Shown in pieces: positions 16,242 through 24,064 of a DNA stretch of 64,000 bases. The notes under the pieces were generated by a model that searched no databases, had not been told where the DNA came from, and was given only the letters and a program-made list of their open reading frames with translations. Numbering within the stretch: position 1 is the first letter of the stretch; each line of letters begins with the position of its first letter. Position numbers and translations under genes: made by a program. The DNA comes from Desulfosporosinus sp. (GTDB lineage Bacteria > Bacillota > Desulfitobacteriia > Desulfitobacteriales > Desulfitobacteriaceae): contig JARLHU010000016.1 in the NCBI GenBank assembly GCA_031292095.1, positions 1-64,000 of the forward strand, read 5' to 3'.

Positions 16242-17150
16242 GTGAATGTTGATGTTATAGGTGTTCCTATTGATTTGGGAGCCAATAGAAGAGGGGTTGA
16301 TCTGGGACCAAGTGCCATAAGATATGGTGGCTTGAAAAAAGCTATCACCAACCTCAATATAGCTTATCAAGATCTAGGTAACATTGATGTGCCTATTCCG
16401 GAAAGTTATGATGAGTATGAAGATGAGCGGCTTAAGCATCTTGATGAAATAGCATATGTTAATCAAACCTTGGCTACCTTAGTAAGTAAAAGTCTCTTAG
16501 ACGGGAATTTTCCAATTGTCCTCGGTGGCGATCATAGTATTGCTGCTGGAAGTATCTTAGGCACTCAGAGTGTATTAGGAAATATCGGTGTGATTTGGAT
16601 CGATGCGCATGGTGACTTTAATACCAGAGAAACTACTTTGTCGGGTAATTTACATGGAATGTCACTAGCAGCGGCAGCAGGTTTTGGTGCCTTGGAAATG
16701 GTTAAATTTAAAGCTAAGGACGTTAACTACGTGAACCCGAAAAAAATTGTCTTAGTGGGTGCTAGGGATATTGATGACCAGGAAGCAAAATTAATAAAAG
16801 AATCAGGAATTACAGTCTTTACAATCGCTGATGTTGATGAGTATGGGATAAAAGAGGTTATGCTTCGAGCATTAGAAATTGTAAGCACCGATACCGAAGG
16901 TTTTCATATTAGTTTTGATATTGATGTCATTAATCCTAATGAAGCTCCAGGCGTGGGAACTCCTGTCGATGGGGGTCTTACCTACAGAGAGGCACATTTG
17001 GCAGCAGAATTGATAGCAAATAACAAGAAATTGCGTTCTTTAGAAATCGTTGAAGTTAACCCTATTTTTGATCATATGAATCAAACTGGGAAGTTAGCGG
17101 TCTCCCTTATTTGTTCAATGATTGGCAAAAGAATTCTAGGTTCACATTGA
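16242..17150 (+). CDS. rocF: Arginase
   Basis: Hydrolyses arginine to ornithine and urea using a binuclear manganese centre. The 302-residue protein has all metal-ligand motifs: GGDHS (His98), DAHGDFN (Asp121, His123, Asp125) and SFDIDVINP (two Asp near 228-230), plus the arginase-type loop SGNLHGMSLAAAAG that discriminates arginase from agmatinase, and the opening GVPIDLGANRRGVDLGPSAIR. GTG at 16242 follows AAAGGAG by 7 nt. Convergent with it lies an ornithine-cyclodeaminase-family gene, so arginine could be taken through ornithine to proline. The upstream 140 bp contain a repeat copy and an AT-rich promoter region. Confidence 0.92.
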   Translation: MNVDVIGVPIDLGANRRGVDLGPSAIRYGGLKKAITNLNIAYQDLGNIDVPIPESYDEYEDERLKHLDEIAYVNQTLATLVSKSLLDGNFPIVLGGDHSIAAGSILGTQSVLGNIGVIWIDAHGDFNTRETTLSGNLHGMSLAAAAGFGALEMVKFKAKDVNYVNPKKIVLVGARDIDDQEAKLIKESGITVFTIADVDEYGIKEVMLRALEIVSTDTEGFHISFDIDVINPNEAPGVGTPVDGGLTYREAHLAAELIANNKKLRSLEIVEVNPIFDHMNQTGKLAVSLICSMIGKRILGSH

Positions 17151-17164
17151 AGTTTCGATAATTA

Positions 17165-17210
17165 TTGAAAAGACTTATAAGTGAAAACTTTGAGTCTTTT
17201 CAATTTTTTT
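17165..17210 (+). terminator. Arginase terminator
   Basis: TTGAAAAGACT and AGTCTTTTCAA form an 11-bp perfect stem followed by seven T residues, 15 bp before the end of the convergent gene. Confidence 0.9.
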
Positions 17211-17224
17211 AGTGGAGAAAAAAG

Positions 17225-18310
17225 TTAGCGTAAATTTCTGTCCAGATTTACCAGGAAATCCTGAATATTCGTGACGATCGATGTAACCTCAAGCGTCCCC
17301 CGATCTCTTAATTTATTGACCACAAATTCCGATATATCGACACCATAAATAAATACGGGCCTTATCTTACCATTGATCACTTGATAGGAGGGCGTCATAT
17401 TACCTACTGCGATTGTATGAAGTTGTGTTGCCAACCCTAAGACGGTTGTAGCTTTTTTAGTATATTCTCTCATCATATCTTGAGCATCATAGGCATTGGG
17501 AATAACTTCAGGTAATGGACCGTCATCTCTAATTGAGCCTGCTAAGATCAGCGGAACGTTATTTTCAAGGCAAGCATAAACAATACCATCGCGAATTTGC
17601 TCCTGTAATACAAATTCTTCTAGAGATGCGTATTGGCGGGCTCTATTGATGACGTCAATATGATGATAGTGACCTTTCGAAATGGGTACCTGTGTATAGA
17701 CATCCTGTCCGAGGGCAGTCTTAAATAATTCACTCTCTAAATCATGAGTGGCTAAAGCATTTCCAGCAAGAACTGCGTGAACATAGCCTTTCTCAATTAG
17801 AGAAATCATGGCTTGCTTCGAATCGTGATCAAAAGTAACGGCAGGTCCTAATACGAACACAATAAAGCCATGACTTTTCTCATAGCTTAGTAACTCATAC
17901 AATCTGTCATAGTCCCTGGAAAAAGACGTTTCCCGTGATCTTCCGGATCTAAAAACAAAGGTTTCCTCTGACGGCTGCTTACTTTTAAAACCATTGGTAT
18001 GAACATAGATGCCTTGGGTAGCATCTTCAGTTCTTCCTACGACAACTCTCTCGCCGACTATCAATTTTCTAAACGCTTTTACCTCTAAGCTCCCGTTATC
18101 TTTTACGACGACTACGCAGTCCATCCGACTTTTAGGCACCAGAGTCCATTTGTCATTCATTTTAAAGTATTCAGGAAAAATTGTTGTGGCATGAAAATTT
18201 TCTGGAGCGACACCACTTTTTACAACGACTTCGGTAAGTACATTTGGACTGGATTTTAAAGCATCTGACTCAAAATCCGGCTCCGTATATTCTGGTAAAA
18301 TAAAATCCAT
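17225..18310 (-). CDS. TIGR00300/LOR-SDH family protein, probable ornithine cyclodeaminase
   Basis: A 361-residue protein of the TIGR00300 family (LOR/SDH bifunctional-enzyme conserved domain in residues 1-110, then a Rossmann-like C-terminal domain). Archaeal members act as NAD-dependent ornithine cyclodeaminases giving proline and ammonia, and the same domain forms the C-terminus of cyanobacterial ArgZ/AgrE. Recognisable stretches are LPEYTEPDFESDAL, VVGRTEDATQGIYVHTNGF, AVLAGNALATHDLESE and SIRDDGPLPEV. Ornithine is a product of the neighbouring convergent arginase, which supports this assignment. GAGGGAGGA precedes the ATG. The assignment to the family is firm; the reaction is inferred. 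Confidence 0.75.
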   Translation of the reverse strand: MDFILPEYTEPDFESDALKSSPNVLTEVVVKSGVAPENFHATTIFPEYFKMNDKWTLVPKSRMDCVVVVKDNGSLEVKAFRKLIVGERVVVGRTEDATQGIYVHTNGFKSKQPSEETFVFRSGRSRETSFSRDYDRLYELLSYEKSHGFIVFVLGPAVTFDHDSKQAMISLIEKGYVHAVLAGNALATHDLESELFKTALGQDVYTQVPISKGHYHHIDVINRARQYASLEEFVLQEQIRDGIVYACLENNVPLILAGSIRDDGPLPEVIPNAYDAQDMMREYTKKATTVLGLATQLHTIAVGNMTPSYQVINGKIRPVFIYGVDISEFVVNKLRDRGTLEVTSIVTNIQDFLVNLDRNLR

Positions 18311-18440
18311 CTAAAATCCTCCCTCTAATCTTAATACCATATTTCTACTTCCTTGCTAAATTATACATTTATTAAGATTTGTATTACATGAGAGAATTAT
18401 ACCTAAGGAGTGCGCATCTCTCCTTTCTTTGTTTTACTAT

Positions 18441-18623
18441 CAGAAAGTATAAACTAGCGTTATATACTTTCTAAGCATAAGAGCAACTAGACTGCCGCTG
18501 GCCATGGATGGCCGAGTGTCCCTGTAGCCAAGGATGGCGAGAAGGGACCGCCTTCGCTAAGGCTGCAAGAAGGCTAATTCGTGCGAAGACAGTGTCTTCG
18601 GGCGCCAGTCAAGTTTTCTTTAT
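18441..18623 (+). repeat. Repeat family B, longest copy
   Basis: A 183-bp non-coding element. It starts with a 10-bp stem hairpin (AGAAAGTATA at 18442-18451 with TATACTTTCT at 18463-18472) and ends GCGCCAG...AAGTTTTCTTTAT. Compared with the copy at 33016-33106 (opposite orientation) it contains roughly 90 extra bp in the middle that include GGCCATGGATGGCC-like palindromes. It occupies much of the 468-bp gap 18311-18778; the rest of that gap holds the promoter region of the SQR-like gene. Confidence 0.6.
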
Positions 18624-18778
18624 CGAAGACACTCATGATTTTAAGAATTAGATGCATTATCTATTGCATTACTTGCATACTAAAGATAGCTATATGATTA
18701 AAGTGGTAGCGATTGCTTGTTTTCGGAGATCAGAGAATGGTCGGAAGACTAATGGTTGAAAACTGAGGGGGAAAAGCA

Positions 18779-19981
18779 GTGGCTAAAATAATCGTAGTAG
18801 GTGGTAACTTTGCTGGTCTCACTAGTGCCTTAGAACTTAGGAGAAAATTAGGTCATGACCATGAGGTTATCATGATTTCAAAGTCACCTAACTTTTTGTT
18901 CGTTCCTTCCTTAATCTGGGTGCCCTTTGGGAAAAGGGACCTCAAAGATATTACGGTACCATTAAAACCCGTTGCGACCAAAGCTGGGTTGAAATTTATT
19001 TGTGCAGAAATCCTAGAAATATTAGCGGAAGATAAGGTTATCCGCTGCAAGGACAAAGACTTTAAGTATGATTATTTAATCATCGCAACCGGTCCTGAAT
19101 GGATCTTTGACCAAATCGCAGGCTTAGGTGTAAACAGTAAAGTGTCGTTTATTGTCACGCCTGAAACAGCGTTGGAAACCCGTAAACGTTGGTTAGAATT
19201 TATTAGGGATCCGGGTCCCGTCGTGATCGGTGCAGCGCCAGGTTCTCAGTGTACTGGGCCCACTTACGAATTTCTGTTTAACTTAGAGAAGCAATGTCGA
19301 GATCACGGGATCCGTAAGAAAGTGGACATCACGTTCATTACCCCTGAGCCTTTTCTAGGGCACTTAGGCGTAGGGGGTATTACCGGAAGTAACTTCATTC
19401 TGAAAAAAATGTTACGCATGTTCAGGATTAACTACTTAACAAATGTGGAAATCTATGAGGTTTCCAGCGAAACTATTGTACTTAAAAGCGGACAAAGCTT
19501 CCCATATAAATTTTCGATGATAATGCCTAGCTTTAAAGGTGCTAAGGTCGTTCGAGATTCGACTGGGTTGGGAACTGAAGATGCCTTTATACCGGTTCAC
19601 AATACGTATCAACATAAACACTATCCAAGTATTTTTGGAGTTGGTATGGCAGCGGATCTGCCTATTAAGTTTAGAACTCCAGTGCCGATTGGCGTGCCAA
19701 AGACGGGATATGCCGCCGATGAATCTGGCAAAACTGCTGCCGAAAACATTGTGAGATTGCTAAACGGGAATAATAAGCTTGAAGCGAAGCCGATGGGTAA
19801 GATCCCGGACCTATGTATAATGGATGCCGGTGACAAAGAAATGCTAAGTATAACGGATAGTTTACTTAAACCACGCAGGTTTTCCATTGTGTTACCTAAC
19901 CCTTTTTACGATCTTAGCAAACTAATGTTTGAAAAATATTATCTTTGGAAAGTAAGACATGGGTATAGCCGGCTACCTTAA
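18779..19981 (+). CDS. Sulfide:quinone oxidoreductase-like flavoprotein
   Basis: A 400-residue FAD protein of the SQR/FCSD branch of the pyridine nucleotide-disulfide reductase superfamily. Residues 4-13 form the FAD-binding VVGGNFAGL motif and ATGPEW (about 103-108) is the second FAD contact. Cys158 (GSQCTGP) and Cys346 (PDLCIMD) sit where the two redox cysteines of SQR are expected; the third cysteine of type I enzymes is not obvious. The C-terminal YDLSKLMFEKYYLWKVRHGY resembles the amphipathic membrane anchor. It would oxidise sulfide (or a related thiol) and reduce menaquinone at the inner face of the membrane. GTG at 18779 follows GAGGGGG. Monocistronic. Confidence 0.75.
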   Translation: MAKIIVVGGNFAGLTSALELRRKLGHDHEVIMISKSPNFLFVPSLIWVPFGKRDLKDITVPLKPVATKAGLKFICAEILEILAEDKVIRCKDKDFKYDYLIIATGPEWIFDQIAGLGVNSKVSFIVTPETALETRKRWLEFIRDPGPVVIGAAPGSQCTGPTYEFLFNLEKQCRDHGIRKKVDITFITPEPFLGHLGVGGITGSNFILKKMLRMFRINYLTNVEIYEVSSETIVLKSGQSFPYKFSMIMPSFKGAKVVRDSTGLGTEDAFIPVHNTYQHKHYPSIFGVGMAADLPIKFRTPVPIGVPKTGYAADESGKTAAENIVRLLNGNNKLEAKPMGKIPDLCIMDAGDKEMLSITDSLLKPRRFSIVLPNPFYDLSKLMFEKYYLWKVRHGYSRLP

Positions 19982-20103
19982 GCCGACTTTCCGCTTTGAG
20001 GTTCCCACTTGAGCGATAGGGACAAACTCATTTTTATAACAGCTATTCATATCGAGGGATTCTTGGCTATATTTATTGATCCAATAATGCAAACTTGAAC
20101 CGA

Positions 20104-20202
20104 TTAGTTTGTTTTGCTATCAAATTTCAAAGAACGGACTCCTTGAGTGGATACATTCATTGCAGCAGTTCCTCCTAACTCTTGACTTACCTTAACGGAC
20201 AT
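20104..20202 (-). CDS. Possible 32-residue ORF
   Basis: A reverse-strand frame from an ATG within one of three ATGTCCGYTAA repeats to a TAA. There is no convincing ribosome binding site and no recognised family. It may be a gene remnant in the 19982-20306 gap, which otherwise holds only the three short repeats and the operator of the toxin-antitoxin pair. Confidence 0.15.
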   Translation of the reverse strand: MSVKVSQELGGTAAMNVSTQGVRSLKFDSKTN

Positions 20203-20267
20203 GGTAATTTTATCTTAGCCGAACCCTTAGCGGACATCAAGATTTATTTTTAGGCACGGGTTATAAC

Positions 20268-20286
20268 CGCTAATCTATATTAGCGG
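20268..20286 (+). promoter_or_regulatory. Palindromic operator before the toxin-antitoxin operon
   Basis: CCGCTAA and TTAGCGG form a 7-bp inverted repeat with a 5-nt gap, 20 bp before the antitoxin start codon. The right arm belongs to TTAGCGGACAT, which also occurs at 20227-20237 and, with one change, at 20192-20202. Toxin-antitoxin operons are commonly autoregulated through such palindromes. Confidence 0.45.
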
Positions 20287-20306
20287 ACATTAGAGGTGGG
20301 ATTTTC

Positions 20307-20558
20307 ATGGCTATCAGTAATGACGATATATTTAAGTTGGTCAATATACTTCCAGAAGAAGCCAAGCAAACAGCCTATGATTTTTTAAAATCTTTAACGA
20401 TAGGTCATACACGGCCAGATTGGGACGAAATTGAACAAATGGAACCGGATGATATACCTTTATCCGATGAAGAGCTTCGCCAACTCAATAGTGATGCTGG
20501 TTTTGTTACGGGGGAGGAAGCTAAGCGTGAGTTCGGATTACAGGTTGATCTACCATAA
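20307..20558 (+). CDS. Antitoxin-like protein of a RelE-type TA pair
   Basis: An 83-residue acidic protein with an opening ISNDDIFKLVNILPEEAKQTAYDFLKSL, a short amphipathic dimerisation-like helix, and a strongly acidic C-terminal half (DWDEIEQMEPDDIPLSDEELRQL), typical of antitoxins that wrap around a RelE/ParE toxin. AGAGGTGGG precedes the ATG. The downstream gene overlaps its 3' end by 32 bp, so the two are translated as a unit. A palindrome upstream may be its operator. The exact antitoxin family is not clear from sequence. Confidence 0.7.
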   Translation: MAISNDDIFKLVNILPEEAKQTAYDFLKSLTIGHTRPDWDEIEQMEPDDIPLSDEELRQLNSDAGFVTGEEAKREFGLQVDLP

Positions 20559-20787
20559 GGACGCGATCAAATTTATTGCCAAGCAGGAAAGAGTTGCTCA
20601 AGAACGTATTCGCAAAGCATTAACGGGTCTATCTATTCGTCCACCGATTGGTGATATTAGGCCTCTTAAAGGCCAAGGGAAGATAATGCGTTTACGAGTT
20701 GGCACATACAGAGTTATTTTTGAGGTTAGTCATACGGAACAATTTGTATATATATTAACTATTGACAATCGTGGTGATGTCTATTAA
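20527..20787 (+). CDS. RelE/ParE-family toxin
   Basis: An 86-residue basic protein with the RelE/ParE fold pattern: YRLIYHKDAIKFIAKQ at the start, IRPPIGDIRPLKGQGKIMRLRVGTYRVIFEV (the LKG...RLRVGxYRVIF core) and the closing YILTIDNRGDVY. RelE-type members cleave ribosome-bound mRNA; ParE types poison gyrase; sequence favours the RelE branch (mRNA interferase) because of the RxGxYRV core and C-terminal DNRGDVY. GTG at 20527 follows GGGGGAGGAAG by 7 nt and overlaps the antitoxin gene; a longer frame from 20431 has no ribosome binding site. A perfect terminator follows. Confidence 0.82.
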   Translation: MSSDYRLIYHKDAIKFIAKQERVAQERIRKALTGLSIRPPIGDIRPLKGQGKIMRLRVGTYRVIFEVSHTEQFVYILTIDNRGDVY

Positions 20788-20800
20788 AAAAGATGCAACA

Positions 20801-20843
20801 CAAAAGCCGGTTTTTTCTTAGAGTAAGGAAAAACCGGCTTTTG
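20801..20843. terminator. Terminator after the TA operon
   Basis: A 15-bp stem (CAAAAGCCGGTTTTT with AAAAACCGGCTTTTG) plus an inner CTT/AAG pair. It is symmetrical enough to serve the convergent ABC exporter gene as well. Confidence 0.8.
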
Positions 20844-20970
20844 CTTCCATAATATGTCTTAGTGTATATTTTCGTTAAAATGTTGGCGGGACCCCAAATA
20901 TCCCAAGTGCCTAATCCGCAACGCCAAAACATCACCAAATCTGAATTGCAAAAAGAGTGGGTCCAAACTC

Positions 20971-22707
20971 CTATTCCAAACCTTCAAATTGCATATTATA
21001 GTAATGAGCATAGATGCCGTTATTTTCGATCAACTGTTTGTGATTGCCTCTTTCCTGGATGCCGACATCGGTCACGACGACGATTTCGTCTGAATTTTTG
21101 ATCGTGCTCAATCTGTGGGCAATCACGATGGTGGTTCTGTTTTTAGAGAGCTTTTCCAGTGATTTTTGAATGTATTGTTCACTTTCATTATCGAGAGCAG
21201 AGGTTGCCTCGTCTAAGATTAAGATGGGAGGATTCTTTAAAAACACCCTGGCAATCGAAAGGCGTTGTTTTTGACCGCCGGAAAGTCTGACTCCCCGTTC
21301 TCCGACATAGGTGTTGTAACCTTCGTCAAGAGTCATAATAAACTCATGAATGTTGGCATTTTGAGCTGCCTCAATAATTTCAGCATCGGTAGCGTCTGCT
21401 TTACCGTACGCGATATTTTTCTTGATCGAGCCGTCAAATAGATAGACATCCTGTTGTACGATGCCAATCGTGTTTCGTAAAGACTCAAGCGTAAGATCCC
21501 GGATATCCTTGCCATCGATGGTTACCGATCCGGCGGTTACGTCATAAAATCTCGGCAGGAGGGAACATAAGGTTGTTTTTCCCCCGCCAGACGGCCCGAC
21601 CAAGGCAATTGTTTTTCCTGCTCTTATCGTTAGGTTGACATTATCTAAAACACTGTAATCATCGTTATAGCGAAACGAGACTGCGTTATATTTAATCTCT
21701 CCTAAAACATCGGTAAGGGGTTTAGCATCTATTTTGTCCACGATATCCGGCTGAGTATCGACCACTTCCATAAATCGTTTGAATCCAGCGTAGCCTTTTT
21801 GAAACTGTTCTGTAAAGTTAATCAGCACCTCAATCGGATTGATAAAGATGTTAATATAGAGAACATAGATGGCCAGATCGGTAATTTTTAACGAGCCTTG
21901 GGCAATAAACACTCCTCCGGAGACAATGACCACAACATAGAGCAGACCTTCAAAAAAGGTATTCCAGGCGTAAAAATTACCCATGGTTTTGTAAGTATCG
22001 ATTTTGGATAATAAGAACGCATGATTACTTGTACTGAATTTTTCACTTTCTACACCTTCATTAGCGAAGGACTTAACCACTCTAATTCCCGAGAGACTAT
22101 CCTGCACGCTGGAATTCACAGCAGCAATTTTTACACGGTTATCCGTAAAAATGGGTGCCATTTTAATGTTTTTATAAACCGTGAAGAGTACCATAATGCC
22201 AGTGACTAATAACAAAATTAAGGTCATTTCCAAATTGATCATCATTAAAATAAGGAAAGAACCGATGATTTTTAAAGCGGAGATAAAGAGGTTCTCTGGC
22301 CCGTGATGAGCAAGCTCCGAAATATCAAACAAATCGGCGACCAGTTTGGACATCATTTCCCCAGTGTTGTTTTTATCATAATACGAAAAAGATAATCTCT
22401 GATAATGATTGAACAGATCGTTCCTCATTGCGGTTTCCATTCGAGCACCCATAATGTGTCCCCAGGAAATAATAAAGTACTGGCAAAAATACTTTATCAC
22501 GTACATGGCTAATAAGGCTATGCCGACAAAAACCAGAGCATGCAGGATCGTCGCCTTATCTTGGGTGAACAGGTTTTTGGAAAGATAACTAAGGATTTGA
22601 GGAAAGGCTAGATCAATGATGGATACGAGCACTGCACAAAACATGTCGGTGTAAAAAAGAAATTTATGAGGTTTATAATACTTGATAAATTGCTTCAGAA
22701 TATTCAT
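20971..22707 (-). CDS. ABC exporter, fused permease-ATPase
   Basis: A 578-residue type IV (MsbA/LmrA-like) half-transporter that dimerises to export lipids, peptides or drugs. Six membrane helices lie in residues 15-310, including the coupling region NTGEMMSKLVADL. The ATPase domain follows, with Walker A GPSGGGKTT (about 364-372), Q-loop VQQDVYLF, signature LSGGQKQR, Walker B ILILDEATSALD and the switch His in VIAHRLSTI. Length is normal for the family. It lies 34 bp downstream of the MFS gene on the same strand and is probably co-transcribed with it, making an efflux unit. Substrate unknown. Confidence 0.9.
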   Translation of the reverse strand: MNILKQFIKYYKPHKFLFYTDMFCAVLVSIIDLAFPQILSYLSKNLFTQDKATILHALVFVGIALLAMYVIKYFCQYFIISWGHIMGARMETAMRNDLFNHYQRLSFSYYDKNNTGEMMSKLVADLFDISELAHHGPENLFISALKIIGSFLILMMINLEMTLILLLVTGIMVLFTVYKNIKMAPIFTDNRVKIAAVNSSVQDSLSGIRVVKSFANEGVESEKFSTSNHAFLLSKIDTYKTMGNFYAWNTFFEGLLYVVVIVSGGVFIAQGSLKITDLAIYVLYINIFINPIEVLINFTEQFQKGYAGFKRFMEVVDTQPDIVDKIDAKPLTDVLGEIKYNAVSFRYNDDYSVLDNVNLTIRAGKTIALVGPSGGGKTTLCSLLPRFYDVTAGSVTIDGKDIRDLTLESLRNTIGIVQQDVYLFDGSIKKNIAYGKADATDAEIIEAAQNANIHEFIMTLDEGYNTYVGERGVRLSGGQKQRLSIARVFLKNPPILILDEATSALDNESEQYIQKSLEKLSKNRTTIVIAHRLSTIKNSDEIVVVTDVGIQERGNHKQLIENNGIYAHYYNMQFEGLE

Positions 22708-22741
22708 CAGTGTGATAGGGTCTCCTCTCAGAGTTTAATGT

Positions 22742-23935
22742 TCATTGTAAAACATCGAGCGCAATTGTGCTTAAGCGAATGGACAGTACAAAAGCGAGTA
22801 ACAAGAAACCTAAGATTAAGCTGATGACACCACCCCAGCCAAACGCCGACCATAGGGTACCACCAGCTGTGCCCCCGATGCTTGAACCAGCATAGTAAAA
22901 GAAAAGATAGAGGGACGAGGCTTGCGCTTTGTCATGAATCGCCCAGTGAGCAACCCAACTGCTGGCCAGCGAATGACTGCCAAAAAATCCAAAAGTAAAA
23001 ATTGCGATACCTAAGATTTTGAGCACTAACGGAGCACTTAAAGTAATAGCTGCGCCGGAGGCCATGGTGACTAGCGCGATCCATAGTATATGGCGACGAC
23101 CATGTTTGTCTGCCAAGCGGCCCATCCAAGTTGAGCTAAACGTGCCGACGAAATAGATCAAGAAAATCCAGCCGACAATCGTTTGACTGAGCGAATAGGG
23201 GGGCGCAATTAATTGGAAGCCGATGTAGTTAAAGAGTGTGACAAAACTGCCCATTAGAAAGAAGCCAATGCCATATAAGCATAGCAATCCAGGGTCTTTA
23301 AGATGGTTAGTCATTGATTTTAGCAATTTTCCAACATCCAACGAGCGTGGTTGAAAGTGTTTCGAATCTGGGAGCAGGTACCAAAATAGCAAGCTGGCAA
23401 GGATACTTAAAATACCGATACTACCCAGAGCCACCCGCCAATTGAAGAAATCACTGAGCATTCCAATAATTATCCGCCCGCTCATACCGCCGACCGAGTT
23501 TCCGCTGATGTAAAGTCCCATCGCTATTCCCAAACTAGCAGGTTCAATTTCTTCACTGAGGTAAGCCATCGCCACAGCGGGTAAACCTGCTAAGACAAGT
23601 CCCTGAAGGATACGGAAGAGCAAAAGAAAATGGAAGTTGGGCGCAAAAGCAGTAAGAACCGCCAGAAGAGATGCCGAGAAAAGAGAAAATATCATGAGGG
23701 GCTTTCGTCCCTTGACTTCCGACCATGAACCGACAACTAACATGCTGACAGACAAGGCAATCGTCGTTACGGAAAGGGACAAGCTGGCTATCGTGGGAGA
23801 AATGTGAAACTCTCGGGAAAACTCTGGTAACAGGGGTTGTGTGCTGTACATGATTGCAAATGTAGTGAAACCACCAAAAAATAACGCTATGCAGGTTTTG
23901 TGAAAGGCCACGGTTCCTTTTTGAATATAACTCAT
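22742..23935 (-). CDS. MFS transporter (YnfM-like exporter)
   Basis: A 397-residue major facilitator protein with 12 predicted membrane spans. The signature motif A loop is GSWSEVKGRKPLMIFSL between helices 2 and 3, with a second copy (GRLADKHGRRHILW) between helices 8 and 9. The opening IMYSTQPLLPEFSREFHISPT matches the YnfM/drug:H+ antiporter-1 branch, which includes arabinose and drug exporters. GGGGTGAT lies 7 nt before the ATG at 23935; an upstream TTG at 23962 is less likely. It heads a likely two-gene operon with the ABC exporter. Confidence 0.85.
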   Translation of the reverse strand: MSYIQKGTVAFHKTCIALFFGGFTTFAIMYSTQPLLPEFSREFHISPTIASLSLSVTTIALSVSMLVVGSWSEVKGRKPLMIFSLFSASLLAVLTAFAPNFHFLLLFRILQGLVLAGLPAVAMAYLSEEIEPASLGIAMGLYISGNSVGGMSGRIIIGMLSDFFNWRVALGSIGILSILASLLFWYLLPDSKHFQPRSLDVGKLLKSMTNHLKDPGLLCLYGIGFFLMGSFVTLFNYIGFQLIAPPYSLSQTIVGWIFLIYFVGTFSSTWMGRLADKHGRRHILWIALVTMASGAAITLSAPLVLKILGIAIFTFGFFGSHSLASSWVAHWAIHDKAQASSLYLFFYYAGSSIGGTAGGTLWSAFGWGGVISLILGFLLLAFVLSIRLSTIALDVLQ

Positions 23936-24010
23936 AGTATGATCACCCCAAATTTTATCCAATCGACGAGACGCCCACTTCCTTAAGTGGGTTCCCCCAA
24001 TTCAATAGAG

Positions 24011-24042
24011 AAGAAGAGCGAAACAATTGTTACGCTCTTCTT
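24011..24042 (-). terminator. Hairpin after the D,D-carboxypeptidase gene
   Basis: AAGAAGAGCG pairs with CGCTCTTCTT (10 bp, 12-nt loop), 23 bp beyond the stop of the leftward gene; the T tract is interrupted (TTCTTCTCTATT). Confidence 0.6.
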
Positions 24043-24064
24043 GGTTTAGGACAAAGCGGTCAAC

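Noticed and set aside
20431-20526. Upstream extension of the RelE-type toxin frame
   Set aside because: It runs out of frame through the antitoxin gene and has no ribosome binding site; GTG at 20527 has one.
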